Below are positions 54,240 through 64,000 of a stretch of DNA of 64,000 nt, piece by piece. A program made the position numbers and the translations under genes. This DNA is from Haematococcus lacustris (lineage: Eukaryota; Chlorophyta; Chlorophyceae; Chlamydomonadales; Haematococcaceae): positions 124,001 through 188,000 of the forward strand of contig JASKMD010000027.1 in assembly GCA_030144725.1 (NCBI GenBank). Reading direction: 5' to 3'. Every line of letters begins with the position of its first letter. Within the stretch, counting starts at the first letter, position 1. The notes under the pieces were generated by a model, which did not search any database, was not told where the DNA came from, and saw only the letters and a list, made by a program, of their open reading frames with translations.

Positions 54240-55499
54240 GAGCGTGGCCCATACACGTCCTGGAAGGTGCAAACGTGGAATGGACTTATGAAGTCAGTTC
54301 AGTGTGCTTAAGCCTAGCGCTTGCAGCTACCAGGAAATGACCAATCTGTGGGTTAGGTCGCTCGCATCTCCGCGCCAGTCTGGCGCTAGGCAGAGCAGAC
54401 TCGCGGCTCCCAGACGACAGTTGATGAGTCTCGGAAAGGAATTGGCGCTGACCCACACTGCCACAGCTTGCAATTCGATTCATACATTTGGCCCCATGCA
54501 GACCGTGTCGCTGCTGGGCGCTTCATGGCTCGGCCCAATCATTGGCAGATATGGGTGGTGGTCCAACCTTCCAAGCGCTCCAGGATGTAGCCAGGCGCTT
54601 GCTTCTACCACAGCTGACAGTTGCTCATTCTGCCCATTGTGCCCATCACCCAAATGTACCCAGTTGGTACCCAGTTGGTACCGAGTTGGTACCCAGTTGG
54701 TACCCAGTTGATACCCAGTTGGTACCCAGTTGGTAATGTTACAAACTGACCCACTCACCGTGCGTAACACATGCTGACTGCTGCTGACAAAGGTGGTGAA
54801 GCACTCTACCTTCATGGCGTCAGATCTGCACATTCAGCATCAAATGTTGTGTTTTAGCCTAAACACCGCAACCTACCCACAACAGCCGCATGCATTGGAT
54901 TAGCCCTCCCGCCCCGTCGTGCGGTGTTCGGCTCAGATGGGTGACTCCTACAACATAGAGGTCGTGAAATTGAAACCACGACGACGCGGTTGTTCCGACG
55001 CGAGAAAGGGTCCGGTCTCCCTTCAGGCTCGCTCGCCGCGCGCATTTCCAGGCACGCTCCATCGGGAGCGTAGTTCTCTCGTACTTTTAGGACAAGCTCA
55101 GTCCCCACAGCATTTTCCTGGCGACCCAAGGTATCTGAGGTTAAACCACCATCGGCACACACAAGCCCATACTTGCAGGCACTGATGCACAAGGTACTAT
55201 CATGGACAGTACAGCCAAAGACACGTCCAAAGGCAGCCTTGAGGAGTCCATAGTGCGGCCTGGGCAGGACTTACACAGCATGCACCTCTCACCTATCATG
55301 TACATAACCTGGCTGGCACCATGCAACCCCACCCATGACCTTTAAGGCACCTCATTGCTTCTGGCACTCCGCAAGCTCCTGCCATGCACATGACATGCAC
55401 ATGACATGCACATGCGGCTGACACTACCATGTGGCACCTGGCTGCGACTGCATCGCTTGGAAAACTAGTTGAGGGCCACCTTGTGGCAGAGGAGCAGCT
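54240..55499. other. Convergent intergenic region between the CCCH gene and eIF5A
   Basis: No supported gene. It should contain both 3' untranslated regions. The frames at 54304-54711 (+) and 54854-55192 (-) have no recognisable domain. It includes the 11-bp GGTACC repeat (54657-54736) and a 'gcacatgacatgcacatgac' repeat (55385-55412). Confidence 0.5.
54657..54736. repeat. 11-bp (CAGTTGGTACC) tandem repeat
   Basis: Seven copies of CAGTTGGTACC, two with single changes (GAGTTGGTACC, CAGTTGATACC). Each unit has the palindrome GGTACC. Confidence 0.95.
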
Positions 55500-56584
55500 C
55501 TAGGCCTTGCTTTGCACAACCTTCATGCTGTTGATCATCTCCTCGCCCATGGCCTGCAGAGCAAGAGGCAATATACGACTGACGCAAAGCTGTGTCTCAA
55601 GCAATTGAGCATTACTGCAAACAAAGCATAGAGATGCTGGAAGGTGCATGCGCCGCACTGCTGGATCATCGCACACCTTCAGCACAGACACAACGATCTC
55701 CTTGCCCTCGCCGAAGTCAATCTTCAGCTGCTCAGCCAGCTTCTCGGACTCGTCAGTGCCATAAGGCAGCTTCAAGTCGTCACGAGTGCTGCCGTTCTCC
55801 TCCATCAGAGACACCTGTTGCCAAGAATACACGAACCCGGCTGCTGAAACAAGGCGAGGCAGCCGGCGGCCAGCTCAAACGTTCGTGCATGTCACTTACA
55901 AAGCCATCCTCATTGATGTCAATAAGGGTGTACTCATTGCGGGCCACGTTAGGCACCTGCAGGTGTGATTTGCGTCAAAACCCATGACGTTCAAATCCCA
56001 AACATTCATGGGCTTACAACCCCCCATGATCAAAGCTGTGTGAGTTCAGGCCAAGTGCTGCATGCACCTACATCGCAGTTGTGTGATGATGGGGTCAGGT
56101 CTTCGTATTTCTTCCCTGTGAAAATGTCGATGCCTACAAAGTGGCACTTAGCGTGGCCGTGCTTTCCAGTTTTTGAGGTGGACACATCTGCGACCTGTGT
56201 GCCAGGACACAGGGGCAGCCCTGGGGCATAGCCGGCGAGCCAGAGCTGAGCAGCTGTCGTATTGATGCATGCTGTCAGGCATACAGCTGCTCGCGAGGGA
56301 TGCATGAGGGCGTGATCCGCTGCAAAGATGGTGTGGGGCTCGTGTCGCTGCCACTGGCCTAGAGGCTGGCCTGCCTGACCTTGCAGGGTCTGTTGTTGAT
56401 GACGATGTAGGCGTTCTTACGAATAGTGCCGGCCTGCTGGGGGTATGTCAGAGAAGCTCCAGCATCCGCGGACTCAAACGTCTCTGCATGGGAGGGGTCA
56501 CTCCAGCATTGGTTGGCGGAGGTCCTACTTTTTGCATTGCGCGCAGATCGCCGCAAGCGACCCACCGTCCTCGTGGTCCGACAT
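55500..56584 (-). CDS. EIF5A: Eukaryotic translation initiation factor 5A
   Basis: Six exons: complement(join(55500..55553, 55677..55814, 55900..55956, 56072..56194, 56380..56483, 56566..56584)), 164 residues, all junctions GT-AG and in phase. eIF5A binds the ribosome E site and relieves stalling at proline-rich and other slow motifs. The start [17 protein letters not shown] and the block [12 protein letters not shown] are the family's N-terminus, which here begins with a 19-base first exon. The hypusine loop [15 protein letters not shown] is intact, with the modified Lys at residue 52. [20 protein letters not shown] and the C-terminal OB-fold part ([18 protein letters not shown]) follow. Length is a few residues over the usual 157-160. 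Transcribed divergently from RPN6. Confidence 0.97.
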
Positions 56585-56826
56585 GTTTCAGACAAAGGGC
56601 TGGGGAGACTCCTACGGCAGCTGCCTTCCACAACGCCGCGTGTGGAAAGGGGTATTACCGAGGAGTTAGGCCATAAATAGGGAGTTTTGTCGGTTATGAT
56701 CAGGCATGAGCTTCGTATTGGGAGAATGCGCTTCGCTGTTTGGGTTTGGTGAACTGAATACTTGGTATACGCTATTGGCATGTCTGTGGCGTCTTTGCTT
56801 ATGCAATGCAAATGCAATGCTGGCCC
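56585..56826. promoter_or_regulatory. Upstream region of eIF5A
   Basis: About 240 bp between the eIF5A start codon and the hAT-like element. The eIF5A promoter or 5' UTR must be here. No specific motif is identified. Confidence 0.4.
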
Positions 56827-57718
56827 ATCATGACTAGGGAGCGTCTCATGTACGTACATGTACGTACATGTAACTGTTACATTTGCGGGTTATACGGGTG
56901 TTACACGGGATGTTACACGGGATGTTACATGCTAACGATTACGGGGTTCCTGGCATTACGGGCGTATAGCAGACTAAGCGTTCATCGCATGCCGCACGGT
57001 GCTACGCCAATCGCACACGTCCCGGCACCGGGACATGCATGATAAGGTTGTGTAAAAGCCAGAAGTTGTTGCGTGTAGAAGTCAGAAATAGAAGTACAAG
57101 TTGAAGTCGAAGTAGAAGTAGAAGCAGAAGCAAAAGTAGAAGTAGAAGTAGAAGTCAGAAGTTGCTGCGTGTCGAGAAAGAGTCCGATCCTGCGCCTGAC
57201 AGCCCGCTGAATGCCTTGAGGCATTGCTTCACCCCGGTCCTCTCGCGGCAGTGGGCCAAAACTTGCATTTGTGCCTGGCAGCTGGCTCATGTTAGCGACG
57301 CCGAGCTCGGCCCGGTTGTTTGTGGGCACCTTTTGCAGTGGCACACCACAATGCCGTCGCTATTGTAACGAAAGAGCCAGTCATTTGCGAACTTGCTGAA
57401 GTACAACATTTGCTGCCAAATTGAGACTGTTGTAGAATTGCTGCTTGGAAACATTCGCCGCAGCCATCAGCAGCTGCTAGAACTGCGACTGCGGCTTGCC
57501 GAGCTGCAGCCCGCGGCCCGCGACCCCAGAAATATATTCTGGTGCGGGAGCAGTTGCGACCAGTGCGGCGGGGTGTACAAGCTCACTGTATTCGAGCCGA
57601 GCAGCTAAGAAGGCTATGTAACATGGGATGTAACATGTAACAAGGGATGTAACATGTAACATAACATAACAATGTAACATGTAACGTTACACGGGTCCAG
57701 ACGCTCCCTAATCATGAC
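56827..57718. mobile_element. hAT-like non-autonomous element (876 bp) with 8-bp target duplication
   Basis: The 12-bp terminal inverted repeat TAGGGAGCGTCT is perfect at 56835-56846 and 57699-57710. It is flanked on each side by the direct repeat ATCATGAC (56827-56834 and 57711-57718). TIRs beginning TAGGG and 8-bp target duplications are the hallmark of hAT transposons. Subterminal regions carry many copies of 'atgtaac', in opposite orientations at the two ends, as expected for transposase-binding sites. Inside are a GAAGTA hexamer repeat (57050-57165) and frames without a recognisable hATC domain, so it is non-autonomous. Confidence 0.85.
57050..57165. repeat. (GAAGTA)n-like repeat inside the hAT-like element
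   Basis: Imperfect 'gaagtagaagta', 'gaagcagaagca' and 'gaagtcagaagt' units, flanked by two copies of 'agaagttgytgcgtgt' (57061 and 57156). Confidence 0.85.
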
Positions 57719-58028
57719 GGATGCCCCGCATTCTCAACAAGTCAGACTGTCACTGGCTGCCACCCGCCATGTGACACGACGTCTGTAAGCTATAGCCGAC
57801 AGTGAACCTAAAGCTGCACAGCTGCAGGCCGTGTTGCTTGTGATGCACTTTAGCGGTTCACAGTCCTGGGTGTAGGGCACACGCTCAGGTTGAAGCTACT
57901 AGATCAGGTGTACTGGCGTGTGCTGCTTGGAGAGCGCTGTGGCACATGTCCTACGAACAGGCAATTCATGGGCGCATGACCAGTTGGCACAGGCCCCCCT
58001 GCTGTACCTTGGCTCGCAGTGATACAGT
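57719..58028. promoter_or_regulatory. Upstream region of RPN6
   Basis: The 310 bp between the hAT-like element and the RPN6 start codon. It must hold the promoter or 5' UTR of RPN6. I see no TATA box or other named motif. Confidence 0.4.
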
Positions 58029-61000
58029 ATGGCGGTCTCCGTGTTTGACCCCGTGGCAGTGCCCGAAGGTCCCGCTGGCGTCGAAGCCTTAAAAAGCCAT
58101 ATTTTCGGTCAGCAGACGGGCGACGCAGAGTCGCTGCGCATCACAGAGCAGGCCATCACGGTACTGACGGAGCGACTCGTTAAGCAGCAGGATGCACAGG
58201 CGCTCAGCGAGCTCCTCGGTCAGCTTCGGGGTTTCTTTAGCATCATTCCAAAAGCGAAGACTGCCAAGATTGTACGCAGCATCATTGACAGCATTGCAAA
58301 AGTCCCCAACTCGACCCAGCTTCAAGTAAGCCAGATCAACGCAGCTTAGATCAGGAGAGCGCGAGCAGCACAGCTGCCTGCAACTAGGCAGCAGCGGCAC
58401 CTCCTCCTGCCCTGAAGTCGGTCGTGTGGGTTATGGCGTGGGTCAGGTGGAGGTCTGCAAGGAGCAAGTGGCGTGGGCACGCTCAGAAAAGAGGACATTT
58501 CTACGCCAGAGAATAGAGCTGAGACTAGCCAGTCTGTACCTGGAAGCCCAGCAATTCCAGGCTGCATTGGAGCTCATTGCCAGGTGACACCCTCAGCCTA
58601 CCGCAAAGAGTGGTATGTAGATGAAGCAATGGCAGCTGGGGCACTAGGAGGAACAGCTTCTACATGCTAGGCGTCCAATGCGAGGCGGGGTGTGAACCAG
58701 GGCTACGGGTGGGTGAGGCTGCTGTGCTACAGCCCTGAGCCACTGCTGTCCCAAACCTGACCACACTGCTGCCTTGTTGCCTTGCTCTGTTGCATGAACC
58801 AAGGTATCCCACATACTGCGCCACGCCGCATAGTAAGGTAGCAAATGTACCACACAATGTGGCAGAAAGTATAAGCTGGCACTGTCATAAAGCGTACTAG
58901 GGCTGCGGCTGCTGCCGCTGGTTAGAGGGAGCAGGTGAGCAGGATGAACAACATGAACTCAAGCTGCCACCCGCAAGTGCAGAAGCAGCTCCAGCACCAG
59001 CAGAAGATTGAGAGGTGGCAAGAGCAGAAGTGGCAGCGGTGGGAGCAGCGACAGTAGTGGCAGGAGCAACAGCTGCAAGGCAGCAGGGGCAGCCCATGTG
59101 TAAACTTACAAGGGTCTGCCAGCGATGAGTAAGCCGGTGACGTGTCCAGCCTGAGCTGTAGCCTGCCTACTCCGTCTGAGCATGTGCCAGTGTTTGTGTA
59201 TGGCTGCTGCAGCCTCTTGAGCGAAGTCAAGAAGCTGGATGATAAGCTGCTGCTGGTGGACATCCACCTCCTGGAGAGTAAGAGTGAGTGCTGGAGGGCA
59301 CTCCCACACCCCTCACCATCATCACCATTTCATCATCATACACGTTGAGTGGCATCTGCTTGACATGGATTTGCTGCTGACTCAGCGCCATCAGCATCAG
59401 TGCAAGCACCGTCTTGCACCCAGCAAATGCAGCCTGTTGACGTATGGTTATGAGGCGGCTGCAGCCTGCTAGTTCCCCCAGGCCTGGCCCACTCAGCTGC
59501 ACCTGCTCCCATGTATTCCACCCCATGCATCGCCCCAGCCCACCCAGCCCACCCCCAGGCTCGTCCCACAGTTGAGCACCTGCTGCAGCTCTGCTACCCT
59601 GACGCTCAGCGTCCACTGGAAGTGCAGCCCAGCAGCCCTACCCCGCCGACCCACCCCTGTCCCTAACACTGCCCTCCTCTGCCACCATGTGCTGCCCTGC
59701 CTCCCCTTGCAGCTCACCACCTGCTGCGCAACATGCCCAAGTCACGCGCAGCCCTGACCTCTGCCCGCACTGCGGCCAACGCCATCTATGTCCCCGTGCA
59801 GTTGCAGGCAGAGGTGTGTGGCCTAATCAGGACTAGAACAGGGCAGCAGGGCAGCAGGGCAGCAGGGCAGCAGCAGGCGGATGAATGGGGCAAGGGTAGC
59901 TGGAAGACACAGGACCATGCAGGAGAGCAGCAGCGTCTGGGGGGAGGGGCTGGGGTGGTGGCAAGAGGCAGGGCAGATGACTGGGCAGGTGGCTAGGCAG
60001 GGCAGTGTGCTGGGTGTGCATCAGGTTTGAGACAGTGGTGCAGTGATGGTGGTGGGGAGGGCTGGTTCAGGCTGCAGGGGGCCGGGGCAGTGCACAGTCA
60101 CATCACAGTCAGGCTGACGCAAGTGCACCTGCTGCTGCTGCTGGCCCCATTGCCTTGGTACCACCCTGCTGCCCACCCACCCTGCTGCCCACCTCGCTCT
60201 GCCGCCCGCATTTCCCTGCTGCCCACCTCGCCCTGCCTGCCCAGCATGCCTCGCCTGATCCTCACCTGCTGTGCTGCTTGGCTGGTGCTCCAGATTGACT
60301 GCCAGTCAGGCATTCTGGCCGCTGAGGAGAAGGACTACAAGACAGCCTTCTCATACTTCTTTGAGGGCTTTGAGCAGTACAGCTCGCTGAGCGACACCCC
60401 TCACGCCGTGCAGCTGCTCAAGTACATGCTGCTCACGAAGGTGAACCTGTGGGCAGCAAGGCCGGGGGGCAGGCCAGGACGGCAGGTCATGCTGCTGACT
60501 GTGCTGCTGCTGGCTGTGCCGCTGCTGACTGCTCTGCTGCTGACTGTGCTGCTGCTGTCGGTACTGCTGGTAACTGTGTTGCTGCTGGTGACTGTGCTGC
60601 TGGTGGTGGCTGTGCTGCTGACTGTGCTGCTGGTGGTGGCTGTGCTGCTGCTGCTGACCGTGCTGCTGCTGCTGACTGTGCTGCTGCTGACTGTACTGCT
60701 GCTGCTGACTGTGCTGACAGTGCTGCTGGCTGTTGTGCTGAAGGTGATGATGGGTGATGCTGGCGACGTGCCCGGCATCATCAGCAGCAAGTCAGGGCTG
60801 AAGTACCTAGGCCGCAGTGTGGACGCCATGAAGGCGGTGGCAAGAGCCTCCCAGGACAGGTCCATCTCAGCCTTCCAGGTGCAGGGCTGGCCTGGGGTCG
60901 AACTTACAGCCTTGCAGGGGCAATAGGCCAGCAGTGGCTGAGGAGGTTGATGTCAGGTGTACAGGCCAGAGGGGCGGCAGGGGTACAGCAAGGAGGCAGC

Positions 61001-61295
61001 AGGGGCAGCAAGGGCTGGCAAATGGATCAGGTCAGCAATGTCATGGTCAGTAGCAGTGTCTCTGCACAGCCAGTGTCGAGGGCTTCATTCGCCCCTCCCC
61101 GCCCTGCCGCCCCTCATCTCTCCCCCTCCTCTGCCACCACGCGTGCCCCTCACCCTCACCCTCACCACCCTCATTACCACCCTCACCACCACCCTCACCC
61201 TCACCCTCACCCTAACCACCACCCTCACCCTCACCCTCACCACCACCCTCACCACCACCCTCACCACCCTCACCACCACCCTCACCCTCACCACT

Positions 61296-61363
<68 letters not shown>

Positions 61364-64000
61364 CCCACCACCCTCACCACCCTCACCACCACCCTCACCA
61401 CCACCCTCACCACCACCCTCACCACCACCCTCACCACCACCCTCACCACCACCCTCACCACCACCCTCACCACCACCCTCACCACCACCCTCACCACCAC
61501 CCTCACCACCACCCTCACCACCACCCTCACCACCACCCTCACCACCACCCTCACCACCACCCTCACCACCACCCTCACCACCACCCTCACCACCACCCTC
61601 ACCCTCACCCTCACCACCACCCTCACCCTCACCCTCACCACCACCCTCACCACCACCCTCACCACCACCCTCACCACCCTCACCACAACCCTCACCCTCA
61701 CCCTCACCACCACCCTCACCACCACCCTCACCACCACCCTCACCACCACCCTCACCACCACCCTCACCACCACCCTCACCACCACCCTCACCACCACCCT
61801 CACCACCACCCTCACCACCACCCTCACCACCACCCTCACCACCACCCTCACCACCACCCTCACCCTAACCCTCACCCTCACCCTCACCCTCACCACCACC
61901 CTAACCACCACCCTCACCACCCTCACCACCACCCTAACCCTCACCCTCACCCTCACCACCACCCTCACCCTCACCACCACCCTCACCACCACCCTCACCA
62001 CCACCCTCACCACCACCCTCACCACCACCCTCACCACCACCCTCACCACCACCCTCACCACCACCCTCACCACCACCCTTACCACCACCCTCACCACCAC
62101 CCTCACCACCACCCTCACCACCAGTGTGGCTCATGGCCAGCAGGAGGTGCTGGCCCAGTACCCCAAGGAGCTGGTGGAGGACCCCCTGATGAATGCCCAC
62201 CTGTCCTCTCTGTACTCCACGCTGCTGGAACAGAACCTGGTGGGCGCAACAGGGGCAGGGGATCAGCAGGCACCGCAGGGCCGGATGGATCAGCAGGCAC
62301 AACAAGGCAATGCGCAAACAGCAAAGTCTGGGCAGAGGATCAGGGGTGTCCACTGAGCTGCGCTCACGTGCACATGAGAACATGGCCTGGCATTGGATAT
62401 AATGAGGCTTAGCGGCAGGCAGGCTATGGAGAACAAGTTTCAGGTTTCAGCGCAGTGGGCATCCCTGCTTGATGCTCTCCCTGACACCTTCTTACATGAT
62501 GGGTGATGCGAGGGGAACTATGACCAGGTGTCTTTGTACTCCTAGCAGCACCCAGCTGAGCTGTAGGGTGTGGACTGCGTTACCTTCCATCCAGTGTGCT
62601 CCTTGACAATGCTCACGTTCTCTGTTGTGCACCCTCTTGTCCTGCATGGGGCTCCACTGTCACCACGCTCCATCAAAGAACCGCCCCTGCCCTGCCCTGC
62701 CCCGCTGCGCCGGGTACTGTCAACCCTGCCCCGCCAGCTCACCAGCTTTGCCTCACCTTCAGCAGCACCCTTGCCCCAAACTGCCTTGCCCTACCGTCAA
62801 CCCTGACCGGCCGCGTCAGCAGCTCTGCCTCGCCCTCGGCGACGCCCTATGCTGCTGCCAGATCTGCCTTCTGCCTGGTTCAGTAGGGTCCAGGGGATGG
62901 GCTAGACTGGTAGATTGGTAGACTGGTGGAGAAATGGCCAACCCTGCCCCTCTCTCTCCGTGGCCAGCCCCAGGGGCACTGCCTGCCCTGCAGCTGCGCC
63001 TCATCGAGCCGTTCTCACGAGTCGAGCTGGCCCACGTGGCGCACCTCATTGCCCTGCCCCTGGACAAGGTGGAGATGAAGCTGTCCCAGGTGAGCCAGGG
63101 GCTGGGTTAAGGTTAGGGTCAGGGTGGGTTAGGGTTAGGGGGGCACACACCCTAACCCTAACCCTAACCTTAACCCTGGGTCAGGGGGGCACACAGGTGC
63201 TGGGTGCGAGAAGACTACTCCGATATTCACCGGCTTGCATCAAGGGAGGAGCTACTGCCTGGGGCATGGTCTGCTCCTACCATCAAGCAAGAAGACTACT
63301 GCGTCCCTGGGTCAGGGGGTCACACAGGTGCTGGGTGTGATAAGACTACTCCGGTATTGACTAAGACTACTCCGCCGTGCATTAAGGGTGCAGCTACCGC
63401 CTGTAGGGAGCGCAGTCTGCTCCCACCATCAAGCCACCACCGAAGGCGGTGCTGGGTGCGGTGCCAGCATGTGTTGAGGAGCACAGTTACACGTACTGAC
63501 ACGTTCTTGCCTGGAACACACCATGAGCGCACGTACTTGCCCGGAATGGGGACGGGCTGGATGACACTACCACAACAGCATGCAATGATAGCCTAGCTGA
63601 TGCTTGCCACACAGGGGCTTATGCTATCCTCTGACTAGGTATTGTTTGGACAGGGACAAAGATGTTCTTGGCTACACCTGTCTCCAGTGCTTTTGTCTCA
63701 GTGATAACCCAGCTGGTGTTTGCTAGCCACCAGTCTAGCCCATCCCCTGGCTGGCTCGCACAGATAGTGTGTTTTGATGTTGGTGCTGAAGTCTCTGACA
63801 GGCTACACCACCATCATCATTGGGGCGGGGTGGGCTGGGGTGGGTCACGCTACCATCACCATCATCACCATCATCATCACCACCATCACCTCCATCGTCT
63901 CCATCACCATCATCACCACCACCACCATCATCACCATCATCACCACCAATGCTCACTCTCCCGTGTTCCTGGGCGCAGATGATCTTGGACAAGAAGCTGT
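58029..64000 (+). CDS. RPN6: 26S proteasome regulatory subunit Rpn6 (PSMD11), 3' end outside window
   Basis: Exons: join(58029..58325, 58447..58583, 59213..59283, 59713..59813, 60294..60440, 60744..60878, 62144..62239, 62994..63089, 63979..>64000), giving 367 residues so far, every junction in phase; the family is about 420 residues. Rpn6 is a lid subunit that clamps the 19S lid to the 20S core. The alpha-solenoid of TPR-like helices is seen in [99 protein letters not shown] and KYMLL. The PCI domain starts near [20 protein letters not shown] and runs through [30 protein letters not shown] at the window edge. Introns 6 and 8 carry satellite and telomere-like sequence. The missing part should be the end of the PCI winged helix and the C-terminal helix. 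Confidence 0.97.
60488..60735. repeat. CTG/GACTGTGCTGCTG repeats in RPN6 intron 5
   Basis: Imperfect units of 'ctgctgctgactgtgctgctg' and 'gtggtggctgtgctgctg' fill most of the 303-bp intron between exons 5 and 6, with the last 9 bp giving the AAG acceptor. Confidence 0.85.
61147..62122. repeat. (CCCTCACCACCA)n and CCCTCA satellite in RPN6 intron 6
   Basis: About 975 bp of CCCTCA hexamers and CCCTCACCACCA dodecamers with rare CCCTAA changes. The array ends 22 bp before exon 7. The coding (+) strand is the C-rich strand. It keeps open frames on both strands (Pro-Ser-Pro, Leu-Thr, Val-Arg), but the splice phases place it in an intron. Confidence 0.95.
63100..63180. repeat. Inverted telomere-like repeats in RPN6 intron 8
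   Basis: 'ggttaaggttaggg' and 'gggttagggttagggggg' are followed within a few bases by 'cctaaccctaaccctaacct'. The G-rich and C-rich strands of TTAGGG repeats therefore face each other across a short 'gcacacac' spacer and could fold into a hairpin. Confidence 0.9.
63178..63440. repeat. Diverged direct repeat (~125 bp) in RPN6 intron 8
   Basis: Starts 'gggtcaggggggcacacagg' at about 63178 and 'gggtcagggggtcacacagg' at about 63308, each followed by 'tgctgggtg', 'agactactccg', 'gcatcaagg' or 'gcattaaggg' and 'ctcccaccatcaag' or 'ctcctaccatcaag'. Confidence 0.85.
63850..63950. repeat. (CAT/CAC)n trinucleotide repeat in RPN6 intron 8
   Basis: About 33 CAT or CAC triplets in a row, just 28 bp upstream of the exon 9 acceptor 'ctgggcgcag'. 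Confidence 0.95.

Noticed and set aside
60947..62383. Thr/Leu and Pro/Ser ORFs of 300-470 codons in RPN6
   Set aside because: They read through the CCCTCACCACCA satellite; Rpn6 exons on both sides join in phase at 60878/62144 and match the family without it.

Overview
The window looks like nuclear DNA of a chlorophycean green alga. The evidence is GC-rich, intron-dense genes with GT-AG introns; a transketolase with a plastid-type leader; an organellar YebC-type protein; TTAGGG-like tracts; and a very high load of G-rich, CTG and hexamer tandem repeats. A Haematococcus- or Chlamydomonas-like member of Chlamydomonadales is my inference; no marker gene here fixes the species.

Layout. (1) 1-16 kb is repeat and transposon territory. 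A family of short palindromes (core GGACCCTG..CAGGGTCC) and tandem arrays built from it, including a 44-bp satellite of 39 copies, cover much of 0.3-11 kb. A 3.8-kb Ty3-type LTR element (minus strand, matching LTRs, 5-bp target duplication, no gag/protease) sits inside this family. A separate gag-protease fragment (10.9-13.7 kb) and a pogo-like DNA transposon remnant (14.4-15.9 kb) follow. (2) 17.4-20.9 kb holds a minus-strand gene for a glutamine-rich, acidic/basic protein I cannot name. (3) 21.5-22.6 kb is a pure GGGGC pentamer array, followed by a decayed copia-type integrase (22.8-24.2 kb). (4) 25.8-34.2 kb holds two divergent genes, a two-RRM RNA-binding protein (minus) and transketolase (plus). 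(5) 34.8-44.4 kb is a minus-strand YebC/TACO1-family gene whose second intron is 5.8 kb because of a GGGTCA-based satellite. (6) 44.9-54.2 kb is a plus-strand gene for a very large low-complexity CCCH zinc-finger protein containing coding GGGGCA and CCCCAG arrays and an intronic CTG/CCG array. (7) 55.5-56.6 kb is eIF5A (minus) and 58.0-64.0 kb is the proteasome lid subunit Rpn6 (plus, cut by the window end). A small hAT-like element with 8-bp target duplications lies between these two divergent genes.

The five genes with identifiable products or domains are ordinary nuclear genes, not an operon. Exon-intron structures for transketolase, YebC, eIF5A, Rpn6 and the RRM protein were built by hand; reading phase is kept across every junction, so these models are strong. 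The large ORFs in the repeat arrays are artefacts of units that contain no stop codon. I found no rRNA gene, no convincing functional tRNA gene, no CRISPR array and no clear new defence or metabolic system. The most unusual items are the palindrome family, an LTR-like sequence with Pol III-type boxes, and satellites filling introns of housekeeping genes.
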